Below, piece by piece: positions 1 to 10,436 of a stretch of 34,965 nucleotides of DNA. Every line of letters starts with the position of its first letter. Within the stretch, counting starts at the first letter, position 1. The DNA is from Clostridia bacterium (GTDB taxonomy: Bacteria > Bacillota > Clostridia > Oscillospirales > Acutalibacteraceae): assembly GCA_017398485.1 (NCBI GenBank), contig JAFQFY010000006.1:1-34965 (forward strand), written 5' to 3'. Made by a program: the position numbers and the translations under genes. The notes under the pieces were generated by a model. That model saw only the letters and a program-made list of their open reading frames with translations, made no database searches and was not told where the DNA came from.

Positions 1-2960
1 GCCGTCGCCGTCGTTGTCGCCGGCAAAGCCGCTGACCGCGTTCTCGGTGAACACGGTGCCGTCAAAGGTTGCCGTGCAAACGGAACGGATGCTGACCGCA
101 CCGCCGCCCAAGGCGGTGTTCTTCGAGAAGGAGCCGCCGGTCATGTTGAACACGCCGGGGATTCTGCCGTTGTCGGCGGAGTCGTAGTAGACGACGTATA
201 CCGCACCGCCGTGGCTTGCGGCGGCGTTCTCGGTAAAGACGTTGTTACCCGTCGCGGTGACGGTCGCGCCGGCGAGATACACCGCGCCGCCGTGGTTCGT
301 GGACGAGTTGCCCGTGAAGGTGCTGTCTGCGATGCACAGATCGACGCAGAAGTCGTACACCGCGCCGCCGTTTCGGGCGGTATTGCCCTCAAACGTGCAA
401 CCGCTGATGGTGACGGTGGGCTGTTCGGTGACGTACACCGCGCCGCCGTTGCCGGAAACGCTGTTGGTGTTGAACGTCGAGTCGGTGAGCGTGACCGCCG
501 CCGTGCCGCACGCGTACACGACACCGCCGTTTTTGGCGGTGTTGCCGCTTGCGGTCACGCCGCTGAGCGTGACCGAGCCGGCGTCGGCGTAGACGTTGCC
601 GCTCGCAGTGACGGTGTTGTTCGTCAAAGCAGTGTCGTTAACAGTCATGCTGCCTTTGTCCGTGACGTACGCCGCACCGCCGTCGGTGGCGGTGTTGGCG
701 TCGAGCGTACCGCTGTTGACGATGACCTTGCCGTTTTCGCTTGTGTAGATGGCGCCGCCCTTCTTCGCCGCGTTGGCGGTGAAGGTGCCGTCGGTCGTCG
801 TGACGGTGGCATTGCCTGCCACATACAGCACGCCGCCGTTGTTGGTTGCGGTATTGCCGCTTGCGGTGACGCCTGTGAGCGTCGTTTTGCCGCCGCTGGT
901 GTACAGCAGACCGCCGTTAGATGCCTTGTTGCCGTCGGCGGTGACGTCGGTCAAGGAGAGCGTGCCGCTGTTGAGGTACACCACGCCGTTGCCGTTAGAG
1001 ATATTGCCGTTTATGGCCGTGTTCTCGACGGTCGCCTTGGTGCTGTCGCGGAAGTACAGCGCCGCGCCCGTTCTGCCGACGGTGTTCTTGATCTCACCGC
1101 CCGTGATGGACACCGTGGTGCCGCGCGCGTTGATGACGCCGCCGTAGTAGGCGGTCTTGTTGCCGTCGAACCCCGCATCGGTCACGGTCAGCGTGCCGCC
1201 CTTGATGTTCACCACGCCGCCGCCGATCGTGCCGTTGACGGTGGTATCGGTGGATTCGTTGGCGGTGAAGGTCGCGCCGCTGATGCTGACGTCGTTTCCG
1301 CCGGGCGCGTAGATCACGCCGCCCGAGGACGCCTTGTTGTTGCTAAACGCACCGCCGATAACGGTTACGTCAGCGTTATAGGTGTCGATGACACCGCCGA
1401 GCTCGGCAGTGTTGCCGGTGGCGGTGACGTTTTTGAAGATCGCGTCGCCGAAGCCGACGTAGACCACGCCGCCGCCCTCGCCGTCGCCGTCGTTGTCGTT
1501 CGAGAAGCCGGAGGCGGCGTTCTCGGTGAACACGGTACCGTCGAAGGAAACGCTGCAAACAGAACGCACGCTGATGGCGCCGCCGCCCATGGCGGTGTTG
1601 TGATCAAACGCGCCGTCGCTCATGGTGAGCGTGCCGGGGGTTCTGGTTTTTTCGCCTTCCGCGGTTTCTTCGTCGTAGTAGACGACGTAGATGGCACCGC
1701 CGTGTCCGGTTGCCGCGTTTTCGGAGAAGACGTTGTTGCCCGTCGCGGTGATCGTGCTGCCTTCGGTGAACAGAGCGCCGCCGTTATTGTTTGCGGTGTT
1801 CTTCGTGAAGGTGTTGTCGCACAGGTTGAGGGTCGCCTTCGTTCCGTGCGTTACGCCGCCGAATTTCGCGGTATTTTCCGTAAAGGTGCTGTTAGTGAGG
1901 TTGACGGTGGTGCCGGCGGTGTGGAACACCACGCCGCCGTTGGTGGCATGGTTGCCCTTAAAGACGCTATCCTCGGCGTTGACGGTGGTTCTGCCGCTCG
2001 TGTAGATTACACCGCCGTCACGCGCCTCGTTGCCGTTCGCTGTGACGTTTCTCAGCGTAACGGTGCCGCCGTTGGCGTAGACAGCACCGTTTCTAGATGC
2101 GGTGTTGTCGTTGATCGCCGTGCCCACGACGGTCGTCTTGCAGCTGCCCTTCAAATACAGCGCCGCACCGGTGCCGCCGATCGAGTTGTTGACGGTACCG
2201 CCGTTGATGGTGACGGTGGTGCCGTTGGCGTGGACCGCGCCGCCGTAATAATCGGACTTGTTGCTGTCAAGCAGGGTGTCGGTCAGCGTCAGCACGCCGC
2301 CTTTGGCGTGGATCGCGCCGCCGCCCTTGTCGGAGTTGAAGTCGTTGACATGGGTGGATTCATTGGCGCTGAGCGTCGTGCCGCCGATGACGACGGTACT
2401 GCTGTTGGATGCGCTGATGGCACCGCCCGAGGGTGCTTGGTTCGTGCTGAAGATACCGCCCGTGACGGTGACGACGCCGGAATAGGCGTTGAATACGCCG
2501 CCGTAGCCACCCGAACGGTTGCCGGTGGCGGTGACGTTTTGGAGCGTTGCCGAACCAAAGCCGACGTACAGCGCGCCGCCGCCCGAGGCGTCTTGCTTGT
2601 CACCGGTGGCGGAGTTGTCGATAATCTGTGCGCCGTTGAGCGTCGTGTGACACGCAGAGCGTACGCTGATGGCGCCGCCCGCCATGGCGGAGTTATTCTT
2701 GAACAGGACGTTGTTCGCCGTCAGCACGGAGCCGTCCCGTACGTCGTCGGTGGTCGTGTAGGTCAGATAGGCCGCGCCGCCGTGTCCGCCGGCGGTGTTG
2801 CCGACAAATTCGCAATCCGCACCGAGCGTGACGTCTACGGCGGTGATATACATGGCACCGCCGTTGCCATCCGCGTGGTTGTTGGTGAATGTAAGATTTT
2901 TGTAGGTGACGTTATCGGACGATACCGCCAGAGCACCGGTGTTGCCGCCGCCGCCTGTTT
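1..2960 (-). repeat. Coding super-repeats inside the beta-helix region
   Basis: A composite block recurs about three times. The segment encoding GGA(V/I)S(I/V)RS(V/A)C lies near 91, 1570 and 2664, spacings of about 1479 and 1094 bp (about 493 and 365 codons). Each block is preceded by a GHGGA.Y module and followed by a GG..YVGFG module (the first copy runs off the window). The shorter spacing means several small F..N repeats were lost or gained between copies. The pattern points to duplication of whole multi-repeat blocks rather than of single repeats. Confidence 0.7.
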
Positions 2961-5900
2961 CGGTGAAGACGGCTTTGTTACCGATGAAGTTCAGGTTGGT
3001 GAGCTTTACCGTTGTGTCGGAGGCAATGTTTACCGCGCCGCACGTGACGGCGGTGTTATCCGTAAAGTCGCAGTCGTTAAGCGTGAGCTTTGCGCCTGCA
3101 TGGATCGACACGGCACCGCCGACGCGCTGGGCGGAGTTGCCCACAAAGTCACAGTTTGCCACCGTGACCGTGGCGCAACGCGTTACGTACAGCGCGCCGC
3201 CCAAGCCGTTGCTGCCGTTGGTCTTGACCGCTACGTTGTTGTAGAAAGTACAGTTTGTGACCTCGGCGCGGTCGCCCTTGCCTTCTGCCACGACGGTGTC
3301 GTTTGCGCTGAAGATGATGGCGCCGCCGTAGACGGAGCTGTTCTCTTCGAAGTGGCAGTTGTTGAGCAACAGAGGACGAGGCGTCTGGTTCACGCTGGTG
3401 TACTGATGATAGATCGCGCCGCCCGAGCCCTTGCAGACGTTGCCGCGGAACACCGCGTCGTCGCAGACGACCGTGCCGGCGGTGTAGATAGCGGCACCGC
3501 TGGAATCGGTCGTGTTATTCTCAAAGGAGGTGTTGCCGTAAATGAGCAGAGGGCCGTCCGTGGTGGCGTAGAATACGCCGCCCGCACGGTTGGAGTGGTT
3601 GCCGCGGAAAACTACGGCGTTAGCATCATCCGTGGAGCCGATGTACGTATCGGAGGTGGAGTAGGAAGCGGAGCAGATCGCGCCGCCGTACGTGCCGGAG
3701 GTGTTGTTCTCGATGACGCCGTTGACGATTCGCGCGATGTTTACGTTGTAGATCGCGCCGCCGCGCAAGCCGACGTTGCCGCGGATAACGCCGCCGTACA
3801 TGTTGAAGCCGCCGCGGTTGTAGATCGCGCCGCCGTAGCCGTTGGCGTCGCGTGCCACGAGAACGCCTTCTTCGTTGGGAAGATAGGTCTGCTCGCTGAC
3901 AACCTCGTTGTTTTCAACGACGCCGCCGTACATGTTGACGGTCGAAAGAATGTTGACGATCGCCGCGCCGCCGACATACAAGCGAGCCGATTCGCTCATG
4001 AAATAGTCGTAGGATTGAACGCGCTCGTTGCTGATCTTTTTGTTGTTGACGAGGCGTGCGCCGTCGTACAGGTTGAATGTGGAGCTGTCGCCGGCAAACA
4101 CCAGCGCGCCGTGCACGTCGACGGTGACGTTGTCGCGGTTGCCGTCAACGGTGAGCGTGCCCTTGCCGCCGCCGAGCGTCAAAGACGCGTTGCGATACAG
4201 CATGACGGAGGGCGTTTCGGTGTTGTCACGGCCGACGACGAAGATGTCGCCCGCGTATTCGGGGTGACGCGTGATAGAATAATCGCCGTCAGAGTAGATG
4301 GTTGTATTATAGGAAATATAAATAGGCTCGGTCACCGTAATGTCGCCGGTGATGAGAATGGTTTTGACTCCTTGGTTGGTGAACGAGAGCAGCTCGTCCA
4401 GCGTGGAGACGCCGTACAGCTTCCACGTGGCGGTGACGCGTGCTTCGTTTGCGCAGGTGCCGACGCTGTCAAAGGGGTTGCCCTGCTCGTCGACCCAGCC
4501 GGTAAAGACGTAGCCGGGACGCACGGGGTCCTTGATGGCGTACGAGTTGTCAGTCAGCACGCCGCGTTGGGCGGTTTTGCCGTCGTAGCCGAGATCCAGT
4601 GTCAGATAGTGTGAATACACGTTAAGCGTGACTACGTCCGTTTGGATCTTCGCGCCGTACCGGTCGATGATAACGCAATACAGCTGACGGCCGTCGCGCA
4701 CCTTGTTCAGTTCAACGGCATAGGTGGCGGTGGTGACGGTGGATCTGTTAAACGTCTCCTGCCCGGCTTCTTTGTAATACCATTGGTAGCGCAGGTCGTC
4801 GCCTTTGGCAACCACCGCGGTGGACACGGATGCGCCGAGCGCGCCGCCGAAGTCGGTCGGCTGTTGAACGATGGCCACCGGATCCACCGTGCTTAACGTG
4901 ACGGTGCACGTGGTGGCGGTGACACCGGTGTTGTCGGTAATGACGCAGTAAACCTGTCGACCGTTTTTGTTTTCGGACATCGTGTAGGTGTAGCGGGCGG
5001 ATTTGATCGAGGATTCGGTAAACGTGTCGGCGTCAGGGTCTTTGACGTACCAACGGTAGGTCAGACCGACGCCGTCTGCCTCAACGGCCGTGCTGACAAC
5101 CATGCCGATGGGTGTGGCAGCGTTTTCGGGTTGTTTGGTGATGTTTAGCGCGGCGTTGGTGCCCATGACGGCGATCTGTGACTGTACGGAAGCACCGTAT
5201 CGGTCCGTTACGACGCAGTAAATCTGACGGCCGGATTTTTCTTCGGTCATCTGATAGGTGTAGGAACTGGCGGTGATGGAGGATTTGTTGAACGAGGTTT
5301 TGTTCGGATCTTTGACATACCAGGTGTATTTAAGACCCTCGCCCTCGGCAACGATCGAAACGGATGCGTTTTTGCCGATGGCGGCGCTGGTATTGACGGG
5401 TTGCTTGGTAATCTTCAGGTTGGAGATGCTGAACGTGGCGGTATCCGAGGTGGCGGCGTTGCCGTATTTATCCGTGACAACGCAGTATGCCTGTCGCCCG
5501 GAGGTGTCTGCGGAGATTTGGTATACGTAGGTGTTGGTGGTAATGGAGGATTTAGTAAAGGTGTCGGAGCCGGGGTTCTTGACGTACCAAGTGTACTTAA
5601 GACCCTCGCCGACGGCGTCTACCGAGGCGCGTACCGTCGACGGCGCTCTGACGATGACGCTTTGCGGCTGGGTGAGGATCTTGAGCGTATCGGCGATCTC
5701 GACGACCGCTACGTCCGAGGTGACGGAGTAGCCGTTGGCATCTGTGACGACGCAGTAGATCCGGCGTCCGGAATTGGTTTCGCTGAGAGTGAAGGTGTAT
5801 GTAGAGGAGTTGATGGAGGATTTTTTGAAAGCGGTGTCTGTTGTATCCTTGACATACCAGGTGTATTTGAGATCCTCACCCTCAGCGGTGATAGCGACGC

Positions 5901-6880
5901 GCACCGTTGATCCGGCGGCCGCGCCGACGCTCTGAGGCTGTTTTGTAATGGATAGCGTGGAGGCGTAGAATGTGACGGTGTCGGAGGTGATCGAATTGCC
6001 GTATTTGTCCTTGACGACGCAATAAAGCTGTCGACCGGCGTTTGTTTGTGTCAGGGTGGTGGAATATACGTGAGCGGTGATGGAGGATTTTTTGAAAGCG
6101 GTGTCTGTTATATCCTTGACATACCAGGTGTATTTGAGGCCTTCACCCTCGGCCGCGATCGAGGTGCGCACGGAGGCACCGATGACGCCGTAGACGTCGG
6201 CCGGCTGCTCGACGATGGAGATCGCGCCGGCGATCTCGAACGAAACGATCTCGGTGGCGATGGCGTTGCCGGTGTCGTCCTTGACGACGCAATACGCTTC
6301 ACGGCCGGCAACTTCCTCGCTCATGATCAGCGAGTAGGTGCTGTCGGTCGCGTCGCAGGGCGCGAACGCCTCGCTGCTCACGTCTTTTATGTACCACTGA
6401 TAGGTGAGCCCCTCGCCGTCGGCGACAACCGAAGCAGACAGCGCCGCGCCGATGGGACCGCCGACGCTCGCGGGTTGTTTGACGATCTTAAGGTTTGATA
6501 CACGGAAGGTGGCGGTATCGGACGTAACGGATTGCCCGTGCTTGTCCGAAACCACGCAATAGACCTGGCGACCGGCGCCGGCCTCGCTGAGTGTGAATGT
6601 GTATGTGGCGGCGGTGATGCTGGATTTGGCAAAAGCTTCGTCGCGCACGTTCTTAACGTACCACTGATATTTGAGGCCTTCGCCCTCGGCGGTCACCGAG
6701 GTGCGTACCAGGGAACCGAGCGCGCCAAAGGCGTCGGTCGGCTGCTTGGTGATCCTCAGTTGCGCGGTGGCTTCTTGCACGGCTTGCACGCCGTCGGCAA
6801 CGACGGACGCCGTGCCGCTGACCACGAACGCGGTCAACACGAGAAGCGCCAAGACAGAACTGAACAATCTCCGCTTCATG
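1..6880 (-). CDS. Giant secreted adhesin-like protein: Ig-like repeats, InlB-type repeat, Pmp/beta-helix repeats (3' end outside window)
   Basis: The minus frame starting at the ATG at 6880 stays open to the window edge, at least 2293 codons. A strong AAGGAGGA lies 6 nt upstream (6887-6894). Residues 1 to about 30 form a signal peptide (MKRRLFSSVLALLVLTAF). Residues about 43-745 hold eight repeats of 80-95 residues with the pattern I.KQP, GEGLKY.WYVK, F.KSSI, SGRQ.YCVV.D.YG and S.T, which look like bacterial Ig-like modules. Residues about 755-820 resemble an InlB/Listeria-Bacteroides repeat (RPGYVFTGW, ending VTATW). From about 830 to the edge run Pmp-type repeats (GGAI or GGAV alternating with F..N), expected to form a right-handed beta-helix. 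The anchor and C-terminus are not visible. It is probably a cell-surface or secreted adhesin; the ligand is unknown. The architecture is seen in the sequence; the adhesin role is inferred from the repeat families. Confidence 0.88.
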
Positions 6881-6920
6881 CTGTTCTCCTCCTTAAAACA
6901 GGAAATAATTATACATAATA

Positions 6921-6949
6921 ATTATATAACCGGCATTTTCAAAAATCAA
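6921..6949 (-). promoter_or_regulatory. Promoter of the giant adhesin gene
   Basis: On the minus strand, TTGATT (6944-6949) and a perfect TATAAT (6921-6926) are separated by 17 nt. The leader to the ATG at 6880 is about 35 nt. The promoter is back to back with that of the antiporter gene. Confidence 0.65.
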
Positions 6950-6993
6950 GTCATAATCGCTCGTGCTTTTTCAACAAGATTGTCACGCAAATC

Positions 6994-7022
6994 TTGACAA
7001 GTTGCTAAAATTATGCTATTTT
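6994..7022 (+). promoter_or_regulatory. Promoter of the NhaC-type antiporter gene
   Basis: TTGACA (6994-6999), a 17-nt spacer and TATTTT (7017-7022) with an extended -10 TG at 7014-7015. The transcript would carry the AGGAGG at 7041-7046. Confidence 0.65.
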
Positions 7023-7054
7023 CGTAATAAATCTATTGGTAGGAGGATATTTCC

Positions 7055-8848
7055 ATGCGTAAAACATCTTGGAAGCGTTGGTTATTGGCGCTGAGCATCT
7101 GCGCCGTGCTGGTTTTCTCGACGAGCATGCTCGCGTTCGGTGAAGGCGAGGCCGTTCCGACGACCGGTGCGGTTTTTGAGGTCGAGGGTACGGAATACGA
7201 TCTCTCTGACGGCGACTCGGCCATGGCGTACGTGGGCGGCTATGCGGATAACATCAATGCCGACGCCGATTTCCACGCACATTTGGATACCGCGCTGGCG
7301 AAGGTGCGCGAATCCATTCCGGCATACGCGTCCGTCTGGGCGTTGCTGCCGCCGGTGATCGCCATCGTGCTGGCGCTCATCACCAAAGAGGTGTATTCCT
7401 CGCTGTTCATCGGTATTCTCGCCGGCGGCGCGATCTACGCCAACTTTAATTTTGAGACCACGGTCGTGCACACCTTCAGCGACGGCTTTATTTCCAGTGT
7501 TGCAGACAGCTACAACATCGGCATCATCATCTTCCTCGTGCTGCTCGGCGCGCTGGTGGCGATGATGAACAAGGCGGGCGGCTCGCAGGCGTTCGGTCGC
7601 TGGACCGCCAAGCACATCAAGTCCCGCGTCGGCGCGCAGCTGATGACCGTTCTGCTCGGCGTGCTCATCTTTATCGACGACTATTTCAACTGCCTGACCG
7701 TCGGCTCGGTCATGCGCCCCGTTACCGATAAGCACAACATCTCCCGTGCGAAGCTGTCGTATCTCATCGACGCGACCGCGGCGCCCGTGTGCATCATCGC
7801 GCCGATCTCCTCTTGGGCGGCGGCGGTGGCCGGCTTTGCCAAGGGCTCGGGCGCGCAGGACGGTATGTCGCTGTTCATCAGCGCCATTCCTTTTAACTTC
7901 TACGCCCTGCTCACCATCGTGATGATGATCTTCCTCGCGGTGTCCAAGTTTGACTACGGCCCGATGAAGAAGCACGAGGACAACGCCAAAAACGGCGATT
8001 TGTTCACCACCGGCATCGAGGAACAAGCGGAACGGCTCACCGCCAACGAGCGCGGCCGCGTGTGCGATCTGGTCGTGCCGGTCATCGTGCTCATCATCAC
8101 CTGCGTCATCGGCATGATCTACTCGGGCGGCTTCTTCACCCCCGATTCCGAGGGATATATGAACTTTATCACCGCCTTCTCGGGCAGTGACGCCTCGGTC
8201 GGTCTGGTGTACGGCTCGTTTGCCGCAATCGTTTTCACGGTGATCTTCTATCTGTGCCGTCGCGTGCTGAAATTCAAAGAGCTGATGGATTCCATTCCCG
8301 AGGGTTTCAAGGCGATGGTTCCGGCGATCCTCATCCTCTGCTGTGCGTGGACGCTTAAGACCATGACCGACAGCCTGGGCGCGAAGATCTTCATCTCCCA
8401 GCTCATCGAAGGCTCTGCCGCATCGTTGCAGGCGTTCCTGCCGGCGATCATCTTCCTCATCGCTGTGGGTCTGTCCTTTGCTACCGGCACTTCCTGGGGT
8501 ACCTTTGGCATCCTCATTCCGATCGTGCTCAGTGTGTTCGGTTCCGAGAGCGGCACCATCACCATCGTGGCGATCTCCGCTTGTATGGCCGGTGCGGTGT
8601 GCGGTGACCACTGCTCGCCCATCTCCGATACCACCATCATGGCGTCTGCCGGCGGTCAGTGCAACCACATCAACCACGTGTCCACCCAGCTGCCGTATGC
8701 GATGACCGTCGCGGGTGTATCTTTTGTCAGCTACATCATCGCCGGTTTCGTGCCTGTGTGGTACATTACCCTGCCGATCTCGCTCGTGTTGATGGTCGGC
8801 ACCCTATTCGTGCTCAAAGCCGTGCTCGGCAAAAAGCAGGAAGCATAA
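7055..8848 (+). CDS. nhaC: Na+/H+ antiporter, NhaC family, with N-terminal signal sequence
   Basis: 597-residue membrane protein expected to exchange sodium for protons across the cytoplasmic membrane; some relatives carry other substrates. The ATG at 7055 follows AGGAGG (7041-7046). Residues 1-28 look like a signal peptide (MRKTSWKRWLLALSICAVLV, then a small-residue cleavage region). About 65 polar extracytoplasmic residues follow, and then the transmembrane core begins at SVWALLPPVIAIVLALI. Family hallmarks are DDYFNCLTVGSVMRP, a PISSWAA stretch, GTSWGTFGILIPI and GDHCSPISDTTIMAS. The signal-peptide extension is longer than in the classical Bacillus NhaC. It stands alone between its own promoter and a terminator. 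Substrate specificity cannot be read from the sequence. Confidence 0.88.
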   Translation: MRKTSWKRWLLALSICAVLVFSTSMLAFGEGEAVPTTGAVFEVEGTEYDLSDGDSAMAYVGGYADNINADADFHAHLDTALAKVRESIPAYASVWALLPPVIAIVLALITKEVYSSLFIGILAGGAIYANFNFETTVVHTFSDGFISSVADSYNIGIIIFLVLLGALVAMMNKAGGSQAFGRWTAKHIKSRVGAQLMTVLLGVLIFIDDYFNCLTVGSVMRPVTDKHNISRAKLSYLIDATAAPVCIIAPISSWAAAVAGFAKGSGAQDGMSLFISAIPFNFYALLTIVMMIFLAVSKFDYGPMKKHEDNAKNGDLFTTGIEEQAERLTANERGRVCDLVVPVIVLIITCVIGMIYSGGFFTPDSEGYMNFITAFSGSDASVGLVYGSFAAIVFTVIFYLCRRVLKFKELMDSIPEGFKAMVPAILILCCAWTLKTMTDSLGAKIFISQLIEGSAASLQAFLPAIIFLIAVGLSFATGTSWGTFGILIPIVLSVFGSESGTITIVAISACMAGAVCGDHCSPISDTTIMASAGGQCNHINHVSTQLPYAMTVAGVSFVSYIIAGFVPVWYITLPISLVLMVGTLFVLKAVLGKKQEA

Positions 8849-8868
8849 TCGTATAACAGCATAATGAA

Positions 8869-8901
8869 AGCCCCTCGGTGCTCTGTGAGCGCCGAGGGGC
8901 T
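8869..8901. terminator. Bidirectional intrinsic terminator
   Basis: A GC-rich hairpin (AGCCCCTCGGTG, 8869-8880, with CGCCGAGGGGCT, 8890-8901) is followed by a T-rich tract on the plus strand. It sits between the converging antiporter and MFS genes and can serve both. Confidence 0.8.
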
Positions 8902-8914
8902 TGTTTTTGTTGGT

Positions 8915-10183
8915 TTATGTTGTTTGCTCTTGCACTTGTTCGGTGAGCGCCTGTTCTTTATCTACGGTTTTGAGGGTGATCAGGAACGTGATCATGATGC
9001 CGAAGAACAGCGCGGCGGAGATATACAGCACCGGCAGATAGGTTCCGACGATATCAAAGGCGAAGTTCACAACAAAGGCGCCGCAAGCGTAGCCGGCGGT
9101 GTTGACCGCCATGAGCACGCCGAGCATCTTGGCGTAAGATGCCTGCCCGAATATGTCGCCGGTGATGAGCGGAACCATAATGGTTTCCAGCGGCAACGCC
9201 AGCGAGGAGAAAATGCTGTACACGATGGCGAGCGTCTTGCCGCCGGCTGTGGGTGCAGACAGCGCCAGTGCGACGAATGCAACGGTGGCGGCAATATAAC
9301 AGAAGGAGGTTGTCACGCGCAAACCGAATTTATCGTGAATATAGCCGGTCAGGAATTTGGCGGTGAGCAGCACGAGCGAGTGTATGCTGGCGGCGGTGGC
9401 GATAAACGCGGTGTCGATGCCGACATCCTTGAGGTGCGCCGAGGAGATGCCGGTGATGCCTTGCAGCGCTGCGCCGGTTAAGAAAACGCAGATCGCCACG
9501 CTGTAAAAATACGGCTTTTTCACAGCTTGGTTAAAGGGCAGACCGTTGCGCACGAGCGTTTTCGGCTTTTTCTCCTCTTTTGCGACGTTGATACCGGGGG
9601 AGTTGCGGAACAGGGCTACGACGATAACAGCAACAACAACCAAGACGATAAGACAAAGCTTATAGGCGTTGCGATAGCCGAAGGGATTGGTCTCATCGTA
9701 GATAATCGGGGTGATGATCTGCGCGCCGATTGCGGTACCGAGACCGTTGGAGCAGAGGATGACCCCCATGATGGTGCCTTTGTTTTGGGTGAACCAGCGG
9801 TTGACCACGTAGCCGACGGTTGCCGTGCCGGTCCAGCCGAGGCCGACGCCGAGGAAAATGCCGCCCAGGTAGAACATGGCGATGTTTTCGGCGAAAATGT
9901 AGAAGATCAGCGAGATCGCCAACGATACGAAGCCGGCGGCGATGAGCTTGCGCGCGCCGAATTTGACGACCAGCACACCGAATGCGAGGTTGACCAGCGC
10001 TTGTGCTATGTATCGCAGGCTGTCGTTGATAGAGAACAGACTGCGCGGTATGTTCAGCGCCTCGGTGATGGCGGAGAGATACAGCGCCTTGTTGCCGCAT
10101 GCAAATCCCAGCACGCCGAAGATCATTAAAAAGCAACAGCCTGCAATGATCCACTTATATTCGAATTTCTTTTTTTCGCGCAA
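8915..10183 (-). CDS. MFS transporter, oxalate/formate antiporter-like (OFA) group
   Basis: About 422-residue, 12-helix major facilitator. The N-terminal half contains GNKALYLSAITEALNIPRS, a typical opening of OFA-like carriers, then repeated hydrophobic segments. The C-terminal half begins after a charged loop (KEEKKPKTLVRNG). The start is set at the TTG at 10183, with AAGGGAG (10193-10199) about 9 nt upstream. The longer in-frame extension to an ATG at 10333 would be translated from DNA upstream of the promoter and through a parS site, so it is rejected. A small organic acid is the likely type of substrate from family knowledge, but none can be assigned. The gene is divergent from parA. Confidence 0.8.
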   Translation of the reverse strand: MREKKKFEYKWIIAGCCFLMIFGVLGFACGNKALYLSAITEALNIPRSLFSINDSLRYIAQALVNLAFGVLVVKFGARKLIAAGFVSLAISLIFYIFAENIAMFYLGGIFLGVGLGWTGTATVGYVVNRWFTQNKGTIMGVILCSNGLGTAIGAQIITPIIYDETNPFGYRNAYKLCLIVLVVVAVIVVALFRNSPGINVAKEEKKPKTLVRNGLPFNQAVKKPYFYSVAICVFLTGAALQGITGISSAHLKDVGIDTAFIATAASIHSLVLLTAKFLTGYIHDKFGLRVTTSFCYIAATVAFVALALSAPTAGGKTLAIVYSIFSSLALPLETIMVPLITGDIFGQASYAKMLGVLMAVNTAGYACGAFVVNFAFDIVGTYLPVLYISAALFFGIMITFLITLKTVDKEQALTEQVQEQTT

Positions 10184-10231
10184 AACAAACAACTCCCTTC
10201 GCTTTCGCGCTTTTTGTTTGCGGGCAACTAC

Positions 10232-10259
10232 ATTATACACCCTTTCCTTGAAATTGCAA
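10232..10259 (-). promoter_or_regulatory. Promoter of the MFS transporter gene
   Basis: Minus strand: TTGCAA (10254-10259), a 16-nt spacer and TATAAT (10232-10237). It lies downstream of the ATG at 10333 and upstream of the TTG at 10183, which supports the shorter protein. Confidence 0.6.
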
Positions 10260-10294
10260 GCACAAGATATGGTGTTTCCGTCTCTTTTCGTGAA

Positions 10295-10310
10295 TGTTTC
10301 ACGTGAAACA
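10295..10310. other. parS centromere site 1
   Basis: A perfect 16-bp palindrome, TGTTTCACGTGAAACA. It differs by one base from the best-known Bacillus parS sequence and matches the general bacterial consensus. It is the nucleation site for ParB. Confidence 0.93.
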
Positions 10311-10342
10311 GTTTGACGCATAACAACACGCAAAGGGCGTGA

Positions 10343-10358
10343 TGTTTCACGTGAAACA
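10343..10358. other. parS centromere site 2
   Basis: A second identical TGTTTCACGTGAAACA, 48 bp centre to centre from the first and 12 bp before the -35 box of the parA promoter. ParB bound here could also affect parAB transcription (inference). Confidence 0.93.
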
Positions 10359-10369
10359 AAAATAATGGG

Positions 10370-10398
10370 TTTACAGCGCGAAAAAACTGTGATAAACT
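10370..10398 (+). promoter_or_regulatory. Promoter of parA-parB
   Basis: TTTACA (10370-10375), a 17-nt spacer and TAAACT (10393-10398), with an extended -10 TG at 10390-10391. Confidence 0.6.
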
Positions 10399-10436
10399 TG
10401 TTTTATTAAAGTCCTTAGGATAAAAGGAGTGGGGAA

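Noticed and set aside
211..4614. A 1467-codon open frame on the plus strand, the longest closed frame in the region
   Set aside because: It lies opposite the adhesin's repeat region. Its translation is a monotonous Val/Ala/Gly/Asp-rich string with no domain, signal or ribosome-binding site. The minus frame has a promoter, ribosome-binding site, signal peptide and clear repeats. Repeated GC-rich codons keep the opposite strand open.
7082..8677. A 531-codon minus-strand frame opposite the antiporter
   Set aside because: Its translation is His/Arg/Asp-rich shadow composition without motifs, and the plus frame is a clear NhaC protein.
10184..10333. Fifty-residue N-terminal extension of the MFS protein from ATG 10333
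   Set aside because: It would be translated through parS site 1 (giving VSRETF) and upstream of the -10/-35 boxes at 10232-10259. TTG 10183 has a good ribosome-binding site.
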